From Branchiostoma belcheri (Eukaryota; Chordata; Leptocardii; Amphioxiformes; Branchiostomatidae), in contig NW_017804354.1 of assembly GCF_001625305.1 (NCBI RefSeq), positions 1,343,413 through 1,407,412 on the forward strand: DNA of 64,000 nucleotides, given 5' to 3'. Positions 1 to 13,212 of this stretch are shown here, piece after piece. A program made the translations under genes and the position numbers. The notes below the pieces were generated by a model that had not been told where the DNA came from, ran no database searches, and saw only the letters and a program-made list of their open reading frames with translations. Each line of letters opens with the position of its first letter. The first letter of the stretch is position 1.

Positions 1-52
1 GTGGCGTCACTACCACGACAGTTTGTGAGACTTCTTTCGAGTCAGGTCTTAC

Positions 53-3000
53 CTGTTTTGGCGGACTGTGCAGTTGCGCTGCCGCTAGCGCTGTTCTGGT
101 TCTGTGGTTGGTGGTTGGTGGTCTGAGGTTCTGGCAGTGGGGGTGGAGGCAGGAAGGTTGGAGCAGCAGTCGTTTGTGGCAGAGACAGTGATGGCTGTAA
201 CTGCAGGAGGGATGGTTGGGGTTGGCTGGTGCTGGGGAGGAAACCTGGAGTGCTGGAGTTGTGGTAGTTGTGGGCCGGCGCGTAGGTTTGTAGGGTGGGA
301 CTATCGCTGTAGTACGTCTCTGTCATACTCGACGTTGGGAAGCTGTCGGTGGAGTACTCGGGCAGGCTCCGCATCGCGTTACCCCACGCCTCTGGCATTG
401 ACTCTCTCTGGCTGACCTCTGTCCTCCTCTGCAGAAATTAGACGTACAAGACAGTTATAGAAGAGAACGCATGAGAAGGAAGCAAGGCGGTACAATATAT
501 TTTTCGCAATGATACCGCACTTAACATACCAATAGGCAATGTTAATATACTAGCAAGGGTCTTTATCTGCATGATTGACATTCATTATTGGCGGTCTGCA
601 AAGTGTAGCGGACTATCCGTCGATCAGAACCGCTAGAGCTCGGATGGTTCTAGCAAGAAAGTGGACATGCTGCAAACATCCAGATTAAGTTGTGCACCCA
701 TGTATCATCGTCGTGTTCTATGAAAATTTGAATTCACACGTGTGAAATGTACAAAGAGCACCAGGCTGCTCGGTATTGAGCGTTTTCGATTGGACTTACC
801 CTTGCCTTCTCAGACTTCCTCTGGAGGAAGCTCTTTAGTGTTTGCTCCATCGAGGTGAGCCTCCCGGAGAAGTCCGTCATGTGTTTCTAGGATAGGAGAG
901 ACAAATTTGGCGAATTTAATTACTTTGCCGATACTTTGCAGTTAAGTGTGCCAGCATATTTGTTAAGTTGACGAAGCACTGGCATTTCTATGAAGCTACC
1001 TTAACTTTGTCTTTTAAACTGGACAATTTATCTTTTAAACTGGATATACATACAATGAAGGCATATTTTGGTCACTTTTCACAGAGAAGTACTGGATATT
1101 AAATGACGATAGTATATATTACTGAGCTCACGTATACAACGGGCGATTCATATGATACAATGTAAAAACGTAATGCGACAAGATAAATAAAGTCAAAACG
1201 TTTCAGCTACATGACTTCCCACCGGTAAAAAGGAACACAAACCTTAATTACTCTTTCCACTGTAGCTTCTAACTGTGGATAAAAAGATAACTGTTGGTGA
1301 TGTACAAGAACAATTACAGTTGCACGTATCAAGAGCAACACCAGCCCTGGAAAACGATCTACTCATGATTAATTACAATTCATTTTCCAAGACGCATAAG
1401 GTCTAATATGCAGTAAACCAGGCATGATCAACACCACCTATTCTTAATTCTGATCCTAACTGTATAAACAATGGTGCTGGAGATACCTCCTTCTCAGGGT
1501 CCGTCTGACTGGCCGCGTTTACCTGCAAAACAAGGTGGCACCTTTATGAAGATGCTTTCATTATATTTGGTCTTTTGTACATCGGATCTAAATGCAGTTT
1601 ACAGCTTAAAGACTGGCAAAGTTGCATGGTTAAACATAGCATGGCCAATCGGCCACGGTGAGCTGGGTGAGTTTATAACAAAATCCAAATTAATATATTG
1701 AGGCGTGACGTACCAATCTCCTGGTCCTCGGATACTGAGTACCCTCGCTCACGCCTTCCATCCAGTCCTCGCCTCCCATCCAGTCCTCGCCATCGTATTC
1801 GCTCCAGTCCTCGCCATCGCCTTGGCTCCCGGCTTGCCGCCTCTTGTCCTCTGTCCCGCCTTGGCTCCCGGCTTGCCGCCTCTTGTCCTCTGTCCCGCCT
1901 TGGCTCCCGGCTTGCCGCCTCTTGTCCTCTGTCCCGCCTTGGCTCCCGGCTTGCCGCCTCTTGTCCTCTGTCCCGCCTTGGCTCCCGGCTTGCCGCCTCT
2001 CGTCCTCTGTCCCGCCTTGGCTCCCGGCTTGCCGCCTCTTGTCCTCGGTCCCGCCTTTCTTTTCGGTCCCGCCATCGCTCACGCCCTCACCTTCATCCTC
2101 AGCTCGTGCCTCGGTCTGGAATAAGAGATAGATGCCACACGTTTTGACCATGTACCAAAACAAAGCAATTAGCGTAGATCAAGAAACGGCAACTATTGAA
2201 ATGAACTGATTAACAGTGGTCAACAGAATAAAATGCACATATTTATGTTTACTGGTATTACGTACTGAGGATGTTTTATCAACGATTGAAGCTCCTTGCT
2301 GTTACATATATTGCCTTTGGTGGTTGTTGTTACTCTCATAAAAATCCGGGTAGCAATTACTAGAATACTATATCTGTAGCTGAGGTACATATGCCTGTAT
2401 TGTCACAGCTATGCATCATCGTGCTTTTAGAAAATGACATGTGTATGAGTTGAGTTAAGCTCAGTTGACTTGAATCCAAAACTATTGTGAGACAGTTGTA
2501 AGTGACATACAGAGTCGCTCCTGTAAAGACTCGGAAGATTATCGAGGATGTCCGCCGTCTCCGACATCTGCTCCCCACGGAGAGCCTGTTCCTTCCTTTT
2601 CTTGGCAGCAGAGACTGTCTCGGCCTGAAAAGGGATACCAACAGACGTGTATATCAATAAAGCTATTTATACACATAAATACCACATAAAAACCTACGAA
2701 CTTGCCATGCACTTTAATGATGATGATGATAATATGACATATCACAGAAAAATGTCACAAATGTTTCATAAATATACTCACGCCGCTGTTGCTTGCCGTT
2801 TTCTTCGTCCCTGGAAATGGAAAAAAATTATCAAGTTTATCGATATCATATCAATATTAGTTGTGGTTGAAAGTCGTAAGATACGCGTACTAGTGTACGT
2901 GTATGATGTATCTCAATCATGTGTGCGGCTTTGATAATCTTATCACAAATCTCGTGCCACCGCACACGAGTTGTGATGGACGTTTTGCTTGGGGTACCCT

Positions 3001-5116
3001 GCTGGGAGAAGTAAATCGGTTCTTCAGATCCGTGCGGTTCCGCTAAAACTCATTGACTAAAGAGCTCACACACCCCCGATCTACATGAAGATTGACAGTT
3101 TAAAGCCCGTCAGTGTGTAGAGTTGTGTTTGGAAAAAGAAACAAAAATCTACCAGATAAAAACTACCAGGAATCTTGCTGTTTTTGCTGAAGTAACGCAT
3201 GGCAAAGGTCAGTGACCCCTGTCTAAAGTCCATAACAGGCATAGGATCAAATTCGTCTCTAAGCACGAAAACTTTTCTAAGTCTATTCATACCTCCTGTA
3301 TTTTACCACCAACAATACCAAACAATCCCACTAGCACCGAAAACACAACTGAACGTGGTTTGGCAGAAGTAAATTCGACCAATTTGCTTACATTAGGTAT
3401 TCAAATATGTGTAACTGCATTTAGTCAACTCACGCTTCTTCGTTTCTGGTCTCTTCTTCTCCTTAGACGTCTGCTGCTGCTGGTCTACGTCTACGTCTGC
3501 ATGGACATGCATAGAAAATATTTCAAACAACTTTCGCACAACTTATTTCGTAATTTCCGAGCGCATCTTTAGGTACCTTAGACTGGTTGCCATCCGATTT
3601 GGAACGGCTACCCCGAAAAAAAAAATAGGGGGTAGCCGTTACAAATCGGATGGCACACAGCTATAGGTACCTGTAAAAACAGTATCAAATTAGCGTTATT
3701 CATTCGCCACCCTGGGCGGCTAAGAACCCTCTTCTAAACCGTAATGCTTTTATTTGCCGCCAGACTATTGTCCTTGGAGATTAACTGGATGGCGAGTTTA
3801 GAAGATCTTAGGCTCTTATGTTAACTTTTAGTATCTTTGTAGTTGACTGTTACAGATATTGGTCGATTGTTAAAATATCGACACGATTAGATAAAAACTG
3901 GACACCGTAGAAGCAGCGTACCCCGCCCCCTAGCCTGGGTACTATGCACCGTAGTTACCGCCGGTAGCCAGCGGCGGTAGGGAACCCGCGGTAACTACGG
4001 TGGATGACACCCCGGCTCCCGCCCTCCCCACCACCACGTGCACCACCACTACATATCCTCGGTGTGGAATGGCGCGAAAAAGGGGTCCCAATGGGCTGGC
4101 GCGAACTGGCCACTTTTCATCTCCGCAAGAAATCTGTCCGAAATGTGTGGTAATCTGCCATTTTACCGTGTCTAATTTAGAGAATTCGAACTTTTAATAG
4201 GGGTCAGCGCTTATAGTGACATAGAGGTCTACTAACCAAACAGTGGAACGTGCGAAATGGACTAGCCAGTCTTACAAGTCTGGGAAGGGCTATATCAGGT
4301 TTCTCGTGCCCGTGAGTGAGATTCTATCAGATGAGCTGTTTCCCGCTAAAATCTAGCCGAAACATGTTGTTTCGTCTTTTTTTTACCGATACAAACATTA
4401 TCCGTAATGATTTTATGGGAACACAATGAGAAGACTTACCCATTGACTCCTCCATTGCCTCCAGGGCCTTCTGGGTAGGCTTCCGCTGCCGTTTCTTCGG
4501 CGTGTCCTTCTTGAAGGACTTCGTAAGCGCAGTGGACATCTCCTTCATGACCTTGTCCACTGCGCTTTTGCTCCCTGACAGAAGATGATATGTCAACTAC
4601 ATTGATATGTCAACTACATTTGGTAAGACTTCGAATACGTCATTCGTTGAGATCAAAATAACGATAAGGTATCATAGACAATAAAATCATCAGTGTCTTA
4701 AATTAAAAGTGCATCCCATAATGTAGAGCACTGGAGACGTTTGATCGGTCCCTTGAGCCGAAAAAAACAACTCGTTTCACCCCGCATACATATTCCGACC
4801 TCCCAGACCCTGAAGTTAGTTAAGGCGAGCCCATCTGACACTTCAACTTTACGGCTAAATCACCCATAAGGAATCTTCACGATGGCGCATGTTTAAAATG
4901 TACAACATAAACCTGCATATATATACAAACATATATATTTTACACCTTACCTATCCTGATGACCATGGCGTCGTACGCCTGCCCGAGGAAGTTCGCTTTT
5001 GTCACGACATTTTGCGTGGCCTCCGACAGCAGGTGGTTGTTGTGAATGTCCTCAAGTGCAATGGTTCCGTAGCTGTTTTCGCTCATCCAGAGAACGCAAG
5101 CAAACAGCTTAGCCAT
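53..5116 (-). CDS. Ten-exon gene, low-complexity nuclear-type protein with 13-residue repeats (3' end outside window)
   Basis: Exons (minus strand, in order): 5116-4951, 4574-4440, 3496-3434, 2810-2782, 2624-2511, 2115-1714, 1522-1487, 1272-1243, 886-800 and 428-53. Every junction is GT-AG and the reading frame is carried through all of them, giving 479 codons so far. The last exon ends at a GTAAGA donor, so the gene continues beyond base 1. The start is the ATG at 5116 (MAKLFACVLW). The N-terminal 55 residues form a small hydrophobic domain. Then come a Lys-rich stretch (KKDTPKKRQRKP, nuclear-localisation-like), an acidic-Gln stretch, six GGTEDKRRQAGSQ repeats, a short helical exon (TSMEQTLKSFLQRK, coiled-coil-like) and a Pro/Gln/Thr/Ser-rich exon. 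I do not recognise the family. The N-terminal domain followed by charged linkers recalls some lancelet BEN-domain proteins, but no BEN domain lies inside the window. It is divergent to the Tnp2-like gene starting at 5394. Confidence 0.78.
1821..2054 (-). repeat. 39-bp coding tandem repeat, six copies
   Basis: Six nearly identical 39-bp units (starts 1821, 1860, 1899, 1938, 1977, 2016) lie inside one exon of the minus-strand gene. The unit length is a multiple of three, so each copy adds 13 residues (GGTEDKRRQAGSQ) without changing frame. One copy differs by one residue (K to E). A shorter degenerate 15-bp repeat (GGEDWM-type) adjoins it at 1750-1820. Long open frames on the opposite strand are by-products of the repeat. 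Confidence 0.9.
3571..3672. repeat. Foldback (hairpin) element in intron
   Basis: Two arms of about 44 bp are inverted around a short A-rich loop. The inner 26 bp of each arm (GCCATCCGATTTG...) match with one mismatch and the outer ends are both AGGTACCT. It lies in the intron between the exons at 3434-3496 and 4440-4574 and looks like a small foldback MITE. Confidence 0.75.
3947..4002. repeat. Perfect 15-bp inverted repeat (hairpin) in intron
   Basis: CACCGTAGTTACCGC at 3947-3961 is exactly complementary to GCGGTAACTACGGTG at 3988-4002, separated by 26 bp of GC-rich sequence. It could be a second tiny foldback element or a transcribed hairpin. No function is evident. Confidence 0.7.
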
Positions 5117-5393
5117 TTTCAGAGAATCGAAAATAGAGAGCGACTTGGTAACAATGTGGAAATACTGAATAGAAAGCGCGCCAATATTCTCCGTGGCGCA
5201 TGCGCATAGATGTATGAGCACTTGCGCAGTGCAGTCTTTTCCTAAATGAGGTCCATATGTTGGAGACCAGAGGGTCTAGTCGGACAGGTACGTCATTGCT
5301 TTCCCGGCCGACAGTGTTTGGTGCAGCGTGAGTGAGCACCGAGTGAGTTAACCTGCCGCGCTTAGCCCCAAGGAGAGACTGGTGACCGAGACC
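5117..5393. promoter_or_regulatory. Putative shared promoter between divergent genes
   Basis: Only 277 bp separate the start codons of the minus-strand gene (5116) and the plus-strand transposase-domain gene (5394). No third coding segment is supported here, so the region must contain the 5' UTRs and core promoters of both unless untranslated first exons lie elsewhere. No TATA box is obvious. The call rests on gene layout alone. Confidence 0.45.
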
Positions 5394-8300
5394 ATGGACG
5401 GGCCTCCTGAAAAATGCAAGCGCTACCCTACAGGTCGCGTACCTACACGGACGCTTGAACGGTGGAGGCACAACGAGCGCAAGAGGAAAGCCGAGGAGAT
5501 TGCACAAATGTTCGCGACACCAGCAACTGAAGGCAATTCAACCGTTGCGCCGGTGGCTGGTCCAAGCAACGCGCCCGAATCTGAGTCCGGGAGTTATGGC
5601 TTTAATGTGGACTATGCGGACATTGTGTCAGATGAAACCGATAGTCTCGAATCAGGTAGTGAATCAGATAGTGTTGAATGGGATGAACCAGGAAGCGACG
5701 ATGGAACTCAGCTCCCGAGCATTTTTGTAGGGAGCGACGGGGAGGACAGTGACGGGTGGGAAATCAACGATCCAGGAACAGAGCAGGGAAACGAAGAAGC
5801 AAATCCAGGAACAGAGCAGGGAAACGAAGAAACAGAAAGTGAAGACCCAGACGGTGAGGAACCTGACCTTGTATCAGAGACGGAGTTTCTCACATCTGGG
5901 AAAGACCTGTACCCCGGCGCTCCTCTGACAACAGGGATGAGCTATTCGCTAATAATGATGTATGGTATAAAGCATAAACTCACGTCAGTTGCATTCCAAG
6001 ATCTGATTCAACTCATAAGGGCACATTGTCCAACCCCGAATGAATGTCCAGAGTCGCTGTACTTGACAAAGAAGTTTTTCACAGACAGACTTTGCCAGGA
6101 CACGGAAACTAAAACACATCATTGTTGCCCCATCTGTCAGAAGTTCTTGGTCGGTGCTGACAGTGAATGCGACAACGACAAATGTCGCAATGCCAAAGCT
6201 TTGCCATTTTACACCTTGGACATCGAGTCGCAGATAAAGAGATTCTACCAGGGTGAGTACTATTTCAATCTGGACATTATTACTTTGATTGAAACTGTTA
6301 GCTACATAGTAATGAGGTAAACTCTTTTTTTTTCTACTTTTCTTTTTTTTTCGAAGAACAATGAAGTTGGCAATTTTCTTTTCGAACAGATTTTCTAAAG
6401 TGTTAGTAATCTATTCGCTCAACACAATTTCTAAGCTTGCTCCGTTGTTTTCCAGATCCACTGTTCCGAAAGAGCTTGAGGCGTCCGTCAAACTCTGATG
6501 GCGAACAGGAGGGTCGAATACGCGATGTATTCGACGGTCGCAAGTACAAGGATTTGACGAAACCAGGCGGGTTCCTTGCGGATGGAAACAACATTACCTT
6601 CTGTTTCAACACGGACGGAGTAGCTATCTACTCGACTTCCCGGCGGGGCGAACTGTGGCCTGTGTTTATGGTGATTAATGAGCTTCCTCCTCATTTGAGG
6701 TATGTGTCTTATACTTTTAAATTGTAAAGTCATGGCTATTTTTACCTGTGTATAGTATTAAATTTTAAAGCGTGGTGAGTGAATTCGCCCCCTTCACAAG
6801 TACTGAGACCAGTAAGGGACTTGGAATTGTAATTTGAATGCAACGCTTTAGTATCCATGGGCGGAAACAGCATCCATTCAGGTAACCAGATCTGCCTGGA
6901 GATCACTGAAATTGGCCAGGTCGCCCAAAGATCGCTCAGTGAGGATGGAGGTCACTATGCTGAAATGTGATAGTTCGCTCGCTCTGCGATCGCATTGGAT
7001 TGGCGGGGAAAACTTTGCAACATCTTCCTCAAGTAAATAGATCCCCCAGATGTTCAGTCATTAATCATTGCCTGATCTCTTGACTGACATCACTTCAGCC
7101 CCTAACCTCTGAGCATAACCACCATGCAGGCATTATAAAAGCTAAACCCTTATGGAATATCATAATCATGATAGCTATTGTGGCCATGTCTGAAAGCCAT
7201 TATCAATATCTTCGCCTGCTCGGGAAATTCACTACCCCATTTTAGGCCTGAATGGTTTGATCCACTCACACCGTGTAGGGCCCGTACTCCTTTCAATAAT
7301 AGAGTCATGGCATCCTTAATCAATAATTCTCTCACGTGCTCCAAAAATGCAGCCACACCGTAAACCGTTCAATGTTACAAAATGAGCTCGTCCAAGCAGA
7401 GTTTTTTTTTTTGCGAATCGGGTTTCTTTTTTTTTTTTTCAATCTTTTTTCACGCCAAGTTGGTCCCAAACCTCTGCTTGCAGAGTAAGCTCGACCAGGG
7501 TATTACAGTTTTCGCAATTTTTCGCGGAGCTAGGGCTACTCATTCTCACGCCCCGAGCCATGTGTCCCGTGGGCATTGACTGGGACCGGACAAAACCCTT
7601 GCCAAATAGAAGATCATAGAAAACCGGATAAAAACGCATATTAGTCGTAGAAACAGCAGCAGCCTAACCTCTGCTTGGATAATGTATGAGTGAGTTACCC
7701 CGCGTTTAGGAAGTAGCCGGGCCTACGTACTTTGGTCTGCTGTCAGTGTTTTGGTCAATGGACCGTGAGTGGCTGTCCCGCCACTAGATCAACTTTTGAG
7801 ATTCGTGCACCCGGCATCGATGCCAGGTCAGCGTCCGGTTACCAAGCTGCCCCAGGAAGGCCCTGCTCCATTCCTGTCATAAAGAAATTTAACATGACCT
7901 TAACTTAATTCAACCTGAATTTTAAATAAAATCAGTTTAATACAACACAAGCGCCTCTTCTGACACTGCCTGTCCCATTATTAAGCATCATGTCAGGTCT
8001 ACAATGTCGTAGTAGACCTGGCATGCTTGCTCTTGTAATTTATGGGGCCCACTTCACCTCGTTTGACATGGTGTTGGTTGACCCTTCGACCTGCAGATCA
8101 CATAGCAAACTTCGAGACTTCGGTATAGGTGAAATGTTATCTCAACTCGAGGAATATTCAATATGTGCCCATATCTGTAGCAGGCCTTAAAACCTCTGGG
8201 AAATTCGTAGATTCACGATTGTGAACAAAACGTGCTTCTTCAAATTATAAACAGGGCAGTTTATTTCATTTCTGACTGCAAATAACGGCATACACCGTTT

Positions 8301-11300
8301 TTACTTCAATCTAAAAGTTGATTGACAGTTTTTACCTTTATTATAGCAAAGGTATTCATAGCCTATTGTTTAATGGAAGGGCCGACGTTTCGATGACTTT
8401 ATTTCATCCAGCCACACTTTCCCAGATTAAGATGCGACAGACGGTCATCAAAACGTCGGCTCTTATTAAGCAATTGTTTGTAAATAAAGAATTTTACCAG
8501 TCAGTCATTCACAGTTTTTTCTATGATCATATCCTGTTTTGTACGTATAATGTAAAATTTGCCACATACATCCCTGGTAGCACGCTTCGGAAAGAGTAAA
8601 TTAACAGCCAAACATGTCACCAGGGAATTTGTCCGCTAAAGGAGCACTTGTGCACATCTGTCGCCTTTAGCCGAGCAACTCCCCTTTCTGTCTGTACAGC
8701 TTTATACACCTCAGCAACAGTTAATATGGTGTTACAGAACATGATTGTGTAAACATTGATTGACTTAAAATTTTGTATGGCCATGTTTCGAATTGTTCGG
8801 CGTTAAACTCAGTTTTGTATTCTCCTGTCTATTTAATCAATACAGATTAGATTTGAACTGAATTCAATTGCAAAAGTTAGTCGAGGTCATGTCCCGGGCA
8901 AATGAAAGATTCGATACAGTCATTTGACTTTAAATTAATTAAATATCGGGGTTAATGCCTTCCATTTCTTTCAAGGTTCACCAAGAAGTACATGATTCTC
9001 TGTGGTTTTTGGTTTGCTGTGGAGAAGCCCCAAATGGCGACATTCCTGAAACCAACAATGGAGGCACTTATCAAGATCTACAATCAAGGTATGTCCTAGT
9101 CTTATATTATCATAATTGCTTTTCAGAATTTCAAGCTTGTCGCTTGAAATATGTTGCTTCTAGTGTGGGAGAATATTTGTGTTCGCTAGGTAGCACAAGT
9201 ATTGAAATTACAAGTATTGAAAAATATTGGAGATACTGCTAAATAAATTTCGATACTAATTGTATACGTGTATTTTTGTCAACTCAGGTGTGGAGGTGAA
9301 GGTAGGACCGGGACAAACAGCTGTTGTCCGCGGCCTTTTGATGATGGCGGTAATGGACCTTCTCGCCAAGTCAAAGGTCATGGTAATGAAGCAGTTCAAC
9401 GGGACGCACGGCTGCAACGAGTGCGAGGACCCCGGCAAGCTGCTCGTCGCTCCACACCGCATATGGCCGTATACGGACCAGATGACGTTGAGGAGTCACC
9501 TGTCCATCATCAGGAATGCCAACGCCGTGAGGGATTCCCATGGAGCTCTAGAGGCTGTAAGTTGTTTAGTCATGTGCCCGCGCGAAAAAAGGATCTGGGT
9601 GTATTGTGTATTGTTTTTGACGGCGAACAAGTCCATGCTCTTAGTTATTAGTAATACAATTGATAACACTGTTTCAAAGGCATTTGTTTTCTTGTATGCA
9701 TTCGCGGTACTTGTGTAAAAAAAATCGATGCCCGCTGTTGGGTTCTTGGGTGTCATGTGTCGTCTTGTGTTAGGATTTTGTATTCAACAAAAAAATGTTT
9801 TTCCTCTGCAGGTTAAGGGCGTTATGGGAGCAAGTGTGTTCATGAGGTACCATCAACTGGACATGTCCACTGGTTTCCCAGTGGACTGGATGCATGCTGT
9901 TTGTCTGGGGGGTGCCAAGACAATACCGGATCTGTGGTTTTCGCCAAAGAGTTCTGGGGAACCATACTACATAGGCCACGCTGTAAGTGACGACGGTTAT
10001 TCCACACTCTTTCCACACCATTTAGGCAAGTTGATGTAGAATTATGCCAAGTCGCTCTAAGGACTATGAGTGACAGTACAACTGTTCAAAGGCAGCATCA
10101 AAGTAACATTGTACATTTCTCAGTGTTGATTGGAACTAAATATAACTGATAGGAATGGCACCACATCTAGAAAACCAAGGATATAGCCTCGAATCTCATA
10201 CTTACATATTGGTTGTTCAAATTCCCCGAGTCTCCCATATGGCACGTTTGCGTGCAAAAGGGAAACAGTCTATTTGATATGCTCCGCATAATGACAATTG
10301 CCATGCTGTCTTTTGCAGATAACCGAACTGAATAAGCAGCTGCAAGCGCTTAAGGTGCCCGACTGCATTTCCCACCGACCCAGAAGCATTGCAGATCGTC
10401 ATCACTGGAAAGGTATGGTGCTCTAGCCCAGATTTGGAATGTAGCTAACATCAGAAACATAGGTCACTTTTTTTTGTCAGCACCAAGGTGGATTTTTAAA
10501 CTTACCGCCAAGTTGACTTACACTAACTTGAACCACAAACGGCCTACCTCTCCAAGTCCCCATGACTGAGTTATGGTCATTCCGAAAAGTAACTGTTACT
10601 CTTAGACTGAGGAGATGTGTTCCAAGTCACTGAATAAGTTCTTCTTACATGTGTTACCTTTCCTAAGGTATAACGGAAACAGAGAGGCAACAGCTATTGT
10701 ATCATAATGTCAACAACATGTATGTATCAAACCAGGGAGGAGGGGGTCAACCTTCATAGCCTATTATTATTGCTACTAGTTTTCCACACCATCCGTTTAC
10801 AATGTTCAAACTGGGCGTGTTGTACCATGTACACCGCGTAATATACAGCAATACATACAACTTATGTGTGCTTCAATCCTCATTTTACTGCAACAAAAGT
10901 ATTTGCCTTTTTCTTAGCCAGTGAATGGCGCTCCTGGCTTCTGTACTACTCCGGGCCTCTTGTGCGCAATGTTTTGCCAGCTGAATACGTTGCCCACTAC
11001 TACTTGCTGGTGAGTGCCATATGGACATTGGCCAGCGATGACATCACTGAGGCCGACCTGACGACAGCGGGGTTGCGATTGGATTCATTCTGCAAGACAT
11101 TTGAAGAACTGTATGGTACTTATCTGCTTTATTGTCTTCATAAACAACACTATGATTCTGTTGAGAAACAACACATCTACGAGCATTTTTTGGTCTTTCA
11201 TTTGACATCACTGCTCATGAGAAAATGGCCACGAACAGCATACATAACCCTACTGTCAGAAGTAGGGATTTTTTTTCATTCTTACCCATGACATCTAATC

Positions 11301-13212
11301 ATCTTTTTTTTTCTTTTGAACAGGGGAGCGTCGTCAGACAATGAATATCCACAAACTCCGTCACCTGAAGATGTATGTCGAACTGTATGGGCCTCTGTGG
11401 ACTACAAGCCTGTTCGGATTTGAATCGATGAACGGTTTGTTTGTTTATTTGTTTCAGGCGTGGAAGCATAACGCTTATTTGAGCTTCTCATTGTACCATG
11501 TGGGGAAAACTCCAGCCAAAAGTCAGTAACATCAACAACAGTCAAACATATTACAAAGAGATAACAAAAAGGCAAAAAACAAAATTGATGAAACCTATAT
11601 AAGATGATGGCTACTGGGAGACATTCCAGTGTGTTTAGAAGCGTTAGGAAGGAGGTGTACCGGCCTCAGCTTAGTCTTACCAAACCTGCTCTGTGTGTAG
11701 TTTCAGGTTTTTCAATAATCCCTTCCCTCTCTGATTTCAACCTTTGCTACAGGTCACCTTAAGCGGATGGTGCACGGCACGCGCTTCATCGCGACTCAGG
11801 TAATTATAACTGCATTAAGTAACAGCATGGAGTCACAACAGTTTTCCTCCTCCATGGTTACAGAGGATTTATAACGTTCGAGGTTAAAGTAAAGACGGGT
11901 AGATCGGCATATAGAACAAGTAGTTTTGCGCGGAGTTTTAAATTTGTGAAAAGGTCACTGCGAAAACCGTGAAGCTAAAACCACCATTGAAAATCAGTCA
12001 AACGAAATAACTGTTCTTGTTTTCTGCTACCCACCCACAATAGTGAAGACTATCGATCATTGCAACGTATTCTTAACAACAAACAAAACCTAGTATAAGA
12101 AGAAGAAAATCCCGACCTACTTGAAGATAAAAAGACTGAGGGTGTATCTGTAAACTATAATAGTATGCTTCATTGGTCCATCCTGTATTGTTTATTTTAA
12201 TATTTATCATACAGTCGTGTCTGTTTGGTTGCTCGGTGTTATCACATGAAGCGTATCCGTCTTGTTCATCTTTTCCAGATCACGTTTACGACAACAATGA
12301 GCTGGGCACTCCAGCGGCTGGCAACAGCCATGGACAAGGCGAAAGTGGCAAAGGGTATTGTCAACTTGGCCCAACGATTTACCAGTGTCGGTGTAAGGTG
12401 GGTTGGGCAATTTATCCGTTACGTGCGCTCAGACCGCACTGTGAGTGTTGGGACTCTTCTATAGCAAGCACACACCTCGCTGTCATAGTATGCGGAGAAC
12501 ATCCCCCCCCCCTTGAGAATTTCCAAATGGAGTAGGCAATGTAATAATAGACACACAATAACGAGCCAAGACTGGACATCTGCTTTCAAATTAAAACTTA
12601 AATAAACCATAACACAGGTTAAACGTACACGAAAGAGATGTTTTCTACATCTGCAGTAATAAGGTTTTTGGTTTGTTTTCAAAATCTAGGTCGAAGACGA
12701 CAAGACTGGGGAGTGGTTTGTACATACTTGGGAAAAGTGAGCCGGATCACATACACGAGGACCACCTGGAGGCCGTGAGGGCAACGGTAGGCCATGTGGA
12801 CAACACCGTCAAGCACAGCCACTTCCACCGAGTAGAACTCAAGGGTGAAGCCATCTACAGCCGGGAGTATGGCCGGGAGAAGACCAGAAACAGCAGGACC
12901 GTGGAGTTTGAGGTGGATGGTGCTGTCCACTTCGGCGAAGTTGTAGTGTTCTGCAGTGTTGGTGATAATCATGTGGCTGTGTTGAAGGGTTTGACGCCAG
13001 CAGTAACCCCTTTTGTCGACAGTTCTGCCGTGCAGAATACGACTATTAAAGAAGCCCTGCAGACCCCCCTGTGTGATCACATATTCGAGGTGATGCCAGG
13101 AAATACCTACCTGGCAGTTCCCATCACCTCTCTGAGACGGAAATGTGTCTATATGTCTATAGGGGGACGAGCGTACATTGGGAGAATACCAAATGTTGTA
13201 GAGCGAGACTAG
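5394..13212 (+). CDS. Tnp2/CACTA-like transposase-domain protein, intact, 11 exons, 915 aa
   Basis: Exons: 5394-6252, 6456-6699, 8976-9088, 9288-9556, 9812-9982, 10319-10412, 10918-11115, 11324-11434, 11753-11799, 12279-12397 and 12690-13212. All introns are GT-AG, phases agree throughout, and the total is 2748 nt. The ATG at 5394 has a strong Kozak context (gagaccATGG); a GTG 12 bp upstream is not a plausible animal start. Residues ~1-190 are acidic and Ser-rich with a GTEQGNEE duplication. A zinc-ribbon-like CPIC...CDNDKC follows at ~245-270, then the core: FNTDGVAIY, WPVFMVINELP, FNGTHGCNECEDPGK, FPVDWMHAVCLGG and FGFESMNGHLKRMVHGT. These are hallmarks of the Tnp2-type transposase domain of En/Spm-CACTA elements and their animal relatives. 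No terminal inverted repeats were found next to it. The absence of stops suggests either a recent element or a retained, host-used gene. An AATAAA at 14166 is a candidate poly(A) signal. Confidence 0.85.
7391..7679. mobile_element. MITE-like insertion in intron 2 (TIR TCCAAGCAGAG)
   Basis: TCCAAGCAGAG at 7391-7401 is the exact reverse complement of CTCTGCTTGGA at 7669-7679. An additional internal CCTCTGCTTG copy lies near 7469. The 289-bp segment has no coding potential and no clear target-site duplication. The same terminal word bounds the element at 20099-20228, so this is probably a repeat family. Confidence 0.45.

Noticed and set aside
1698-2147. Plus-strand and alternative-frame ORFs across the 39-bp repeat
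   Set aside because: Only the minus-strand frame fits GT-AG exons with matching phases on both sides.
5382-5393. GTG start upstream of the Tnp2-like gene
   Set aside because: GTG is not a normal nuclear start in animals, and the ATG at 5394 has a near-perfect Kozak context.
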